This document shows positions 60,976 to 64,000 of a stretch of 64,000 bases of DNA, in pieces. Location of the stretch: positions 46,220,514 through 46,284,513 of the forward strand of contig CM036618.1 in assembly GCA_020746105.1 (NCBI GenBank). Direction: 5' to 3'. Source of the DNA: Trogon surrucura (Eukaryota > Chordata > Aves > Trogoniformes > Trogonidae). How positions within the stretch are numbered: position 1 is the first letter of the stretch; each line of letters opens with the position of its first letter. Both the position numbers and the translations under genes were made by a program. The notes below the pieces were generated by a model that searched no databases, was not told where the DNA came from, and saw nothing but the letters and a program-made list of their open reading frames with translations.

Positions 60976-62444
60976 AAAATATTGACAAGTTACATGATAA
61001 AGTATACATATATCACATACTCAAATACAGAAGGTAAGAGTAAACGAGCTGAAAGAATTGAGAAATTCTCACTGGTAAATCCTATGGCACATGCTAGGAT
61101 CTGTGTCAGCACTACTAGACTGTTTTCTCTGCTGTCTGCGCAAATTTCTGCAGCTTAAGATCTTTTGTACTTCGCCATATTCAGATTTCTTTTTAAAAGA
61201 TCACATATTTTCATCTGTTCTATCTGGAATTTAATACTGTGGTGCTTTTCCTCTTTCTGAACTTATAATTTCATTACCTCTCAAGAAGGCCACACTTGTG
61301 GTAGTTACCAACTCATCTTGCAGAATAAGCAAAATACAGACTTTGGTAGGTCCCTCATCAGTTAATTCCCTGTGGTCCAGAAATATTTTTTGTTGTTGTT
61401 AAAATGGTTTCAGGTTTTTATTCAAATAAGTTTATGCATTTACCAGTATTTTTCCCAAGCTTCATGACTCTCCCACAGAGACTAAACTTCATACACTTGA
61501 TGTTCTTAGAGCTATGTCCTTTCATCTTTCTAGAACAAAGCCATTTTGAAAATCTCTCAGGCTTTTTGTAGCTTTTGGTAATAAATCCAGGGGGATTTTT
61601 TTTTTCTTCCCAGAGGCTCTCAAAGGGATTTCAAATTGTATGAGGGTCTCACACACATTGAATAAACTGTCCCTCCCCTCTCAATTAGGGCTCACTTTAC
61701 TGAGGCTCAGGCAACATCTGTAGCTTGTTTTATGGGAATCCCTACTTCTGCACTGTGCAGGGCAACTACTTGGAGTTCAGTTCATATGCTCACCAGACAC
61801 TGCTTCAGGATAAGAAGTTCTAGATGAGGTCCCCTGGAGTTGTTTATTAGACAATTTATTGCCTGCCTTCTTGTGAGGTAACTGGCAGTTGCCTATAGAG
61901 GGATCCAGGTGGACCACTGCTGCAGGAAGAATGATTACGATAATTAAAGTTCTCTGAGATGCTTTTGGGTAGATAGCATAGATCCCATGTTGCTATTCCT
62001 TCCTATGGGTGCAGAATCCTTTAACCAGTGCTTGTACAGATACAACACCAGGAAACTGAGACTACTTTGCCTTTTATGCCCTATGTTATCAGTATTTACA
62101 GACCAGGAAGGTACATCTGGCTTAAAAGATGGGAGTATATATTTGTGAGGTATGCACAAGTAAGTAGAGTGATCATGTGGCCAAAAACATCACAAATACA
62201 ACTTTTAATATTCATGCCATAAAGTTATGCTACCAGTGCATAGGTTTTCTGTACCCTTCAGCAAATGGATCTTATGTTTTATTTTACTGATTTTGTTGGT
62301 TATGTTTATTTTTCTACAAAAATAGACTTACAGAAAGAATCGAAATATGCAAAGTCTGTATTCTAATGTATACATAGAGTTCAGGTCTGCTTCTCAGTTG
62401 CATGAGCTGTTCATGGTGGTGTTTGTTGAGTTGTTCTTTAACTG
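60976..62444. other. Unique sequence, no gene supported
   Basis: A weak trace of the same ancient repeat type may lie at about 61610-61720 (ggctctcaaagggattt, ttactgaggctcag) but is too diverged to call. Confidence 0.35.
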
Positions 62445-62957
62445 CAGTTCTGGGACCCTCAGCTCAAGAGAGACAGGGAACTGCTTGAGAGAGTCCAGTG
62501 CCACAGAGAGAGTCCAGAGCCACAAAGATGATGAAGGGAGTGGAGCATCTCCCTTATGAGGAAAGGTTGAAGGAGCTGGGTCTCTTTAGCTTGGAGAAGA
62601 GGAGGCTGAGGGGTGACCTCATTCATGTTTATAAATATGTCAAGGGGGAGTGTCAGGAGGACGGAGCCAGGCTCTTTTCAGTGATGTCCAATGACAGGAC
62701 AAGGGGCAATGGATATAAGCTGGAACACAGGAAGTTCCACAAAAATATTAGAAAATACTGTGAGGGTGACAGAGCACTGGCACAGGCTGCCCAGGGAGGT
62801 TGTGGAGTCTCCTTCTCTGGAGACATTCAAAACCCGCCTGGATGCGTTCCTGTGCGCTCTACTGTAGGTGATCCTGCTCTGGCGGGGGGGCTGGACTAGA
62901 TGATCTTTTGAGGTCCCCTCCAACCTCTAACAATCTGTGATTCTGTGTGATTCTGTG
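62445..62957 (+). mobile_element. CR1 LINE, 5'-truncated 3' copy
   Basis: Begins within the FWxPQxKxDxELLERVQ coding part. It continues on the plus strand with [35 protein letters not shown] and [10 protein letters not shown] small deletion near 62750 then removes part of the FFTVRV segment and shifts the frame. It ends with ggctggactagatgatctttt and attctgtg-type tail units. It is of the same subfamily as the copies at 30.0-32.3 kb. Confidence 0.96.
62487..62524 (+). repeat. Two-copy tandem duplication, 19 bp, inside CR1
   Basis: gagagagtccagtgccaca (62487-62505) is followed directly by gagagagtccagagccaca (62506-62524), differing at one base. The intact CR1 at 31.8 kb has this phrase once, so the duplication is private to this copy and shifts its frame. 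Confidence 0.88.
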
Positions 62958-63192
62958 CTTGCTTTTGCCCCTTTACTGTTGTTTAACCTTGGTTTATTTA
63001 TGATTAGCTTAGTACTCTGTATCATGCAGCATTTAATGTGTTAAGGACTGAGCTTTAAAATAGATATATCATTACTATGATATCAGGCAGAATGACTGGA
63101 TACTTCAAGAGGATGCCAGGAATATTATTAACATTTTGGTTTACGTAAGAAATTACTGAATTTGACCAACTCCACTGTATTTAATAAAGAAT

Positions 63193-63617
63193 CTTAGAAT
63201 CATCAGAGAATCATAGAACCACAGAACAGTTTGGGTTGGATGGGACCTATAAAGGTCATCTAGTCCAACCTGCCTGCAGTGAGGATTGTTAACTAGATCA
63301 GGTTGCTCAGAGCCCCATGCAACCTGACCTCAAACATTTCCAGAGATGGGGCATCTACCAGCTCTCTGGGCAACCTATTCCAGTGTTTCACCACCTTTAT
63401 TGTAAAAAATTTCTTCCTTATACCCAGACTAAATCTACCTTCTTTTAGTTTAAAATCATTACCCCTTGTCCTGTCACAACAGGCTATGCTAAAGACTGTT
63501 CCCATCTTTCTTACAGGCCCACTTTAAGTATTGAAAGGCCAAAATAAGGTCTCCCCAGATCCTCTCTTCTCGAGACTGAACAATCCCAACTCTCTCAGCC
63601 TTTCTTCATAAGAGACG
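63193..63617 (-). mobile_element. CR1 LINE 3' copy
   Basis: The left edge holds tail units (agaatcatagaaccacagaa). The minus strand then encodes the C-terminus, with CDRTRGNDFKLKEGRFSLGI and [22 protein letters not shown], preceded by a degraded LRELGLF segment near 63575-63610. It is truncated at about 63617. Confidence 0.94.
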
Positions 63618-63893
63618 TTCACATGAAGAGAGATTCTAATTCCAGGAAATTTCCTTCTTATCAAAGGAATGTGTGATCTGAATTCTCATATGAATTCTAT
63701 ATATCTATCTCAGCCAAACTTAACATCTTAAGGCCAATTTGTGATACTGGACCACAGATGATTTGAAGCCGAATATGAGACTTAAATGAAAGGGATGAAA
63801 GAGGGTGACTTTCCTTGCAAAAGTGAGTGACTACCCTTTTCATCAGGGAAACAGGTTTTTATAAGACCAGGTAGATAGTGTTTCTATTTTCTC
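63618..63893. other. Unique sequence upstream of the candidate promoter
   Basis: No repeat is recognised. A TTTTATAAG phrase near 63856-63864 is a second, weaker TATA-like site. Confidence 0.4.
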
Positions 63894-63990
63894 TGTTTAC
63901 ATTTTGGTCAGCAAGGCACACCTGGAAGGTAGCCGCAGTTCTATAAAAGCCTCCTCTCTGCCCCTTCCCACCAAGTCCCAATCAATACAG
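63894..63990 (+). promoter_or_regulatory. Candidate TATA-box core promoter at window edge
   Basis: A forkhead-type TGTTTAC (63894-63900), a TGGTCA nuclear-receptor-like half site (about 63904-63909), an E-box CACCTG (63919-63924) and a TATAAAAG box (63942-63949) lie in order on the plus strand. A pyrimidine-rich segment and CCACCAAG follow at the distance (25-35 bases) where transcription would start. If real, exon 1 lies at about 63975 and beyond. An LTR promoter cannot be excluded. Confidence 0.4.
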
Positions 63991-64000
63991 CAGATTCGGT

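Noticed and set aside
61610..61720. Another copy of the ancient repeat seen at 60.8 kb
   Set aside because: Similarity too patchy to support without an alignment.
62432..62987. TGTTCTTTAAC and TGTTGTTTAAC (10 of 11) around the CR1 at 62.4 kb as a target-site duplication
   Set aside because: The right copy lies about 20 bases beyond the end of the tail, so it does not abut the element.
1..64000. A defence, biosynthetic or other multi-gene system
   Set aside because: No run of co-oriented, recognisable genes exists anywhere in the window; it is repeat-bearing vertebrate non-coding DNA.

Overview
The window looks like a piece of a bird chromosome: AT-rich, CpG-poor, and dominated by CR1 LINE retrotransposon copies with typical avian 3' tails of short ATTCTATG / ATTCTGTG-type repeats. 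I see no complete host protein-coding gene, no rRNA or tRNA, no CRISPR array and no bacterial or phage system. It is best read as an intergenic or intronic stretch.

Layout. 1-1.3 kb: a retroelement-like GC-rich repeat with a degenerate tandem structure of about 50 bp. 1.7-8.5 kb: a short CR1 scrap, a large polypurine (GGGGAA)n block at 3.9-4.15 kb and a long, badly decayed CR1 at 7.2-8.5 kb. 11.7-19.6 kb: an ancient SINE-like remnant, an internally deleted CR1 (12.1-12.9 kb), a sauropsid-type hairpin repeat (16.7 kb) and a CR1 with a long open frame but a damaged catalytic motif (18.65-19.6 kb). 21.7-22 kb (minus strand): an exon-like open segment with a strong splice acceptor, the best host-exon candidate, not recognised. 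29.6-32.3 kb: a CR1 cluster of one fragment and two copies placed 5'-to-5'. Both of these copies are bounded by 11-bp direct repeats, and the younger keeps an open 448-codon reverse transcriptase region. 35.9-47.1 kb: one short CR1, ancient CR1/L3-like and MIR-like remnants, and unique DNA that resembles conserved non-coding sequence. 47.8-48.13 kb: three perfect palindromes (two of them TGATTAATCA) at regular spacing, a candidate homeodomain-type enhancer. 52-61 kb: mostly unique AT-rich DNA, a 186-codon ORF of unknown status, alternating purine-pyrimidine tracts, a CR1 tail, a TAA microsatellite and an ancient repeat. 62.4-63.6 kb: two CR1 3' ends. At the extreme right edge a forkhead-type site, an E-box and a TATA box line up as a possible core promoter on the plus strand, so a gene may begin just beyond the window.

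The genes do not work together as a system. The CR1 copies are dead or 5'-truncated retrotransposons of several subfamilies and ages, and they would depend on an active CR1 elsewhere for mobility. Repeat family names were assigned from memory of conserved motifs, without a database search. All regulatory and exon calls are inference from sequence pattern.
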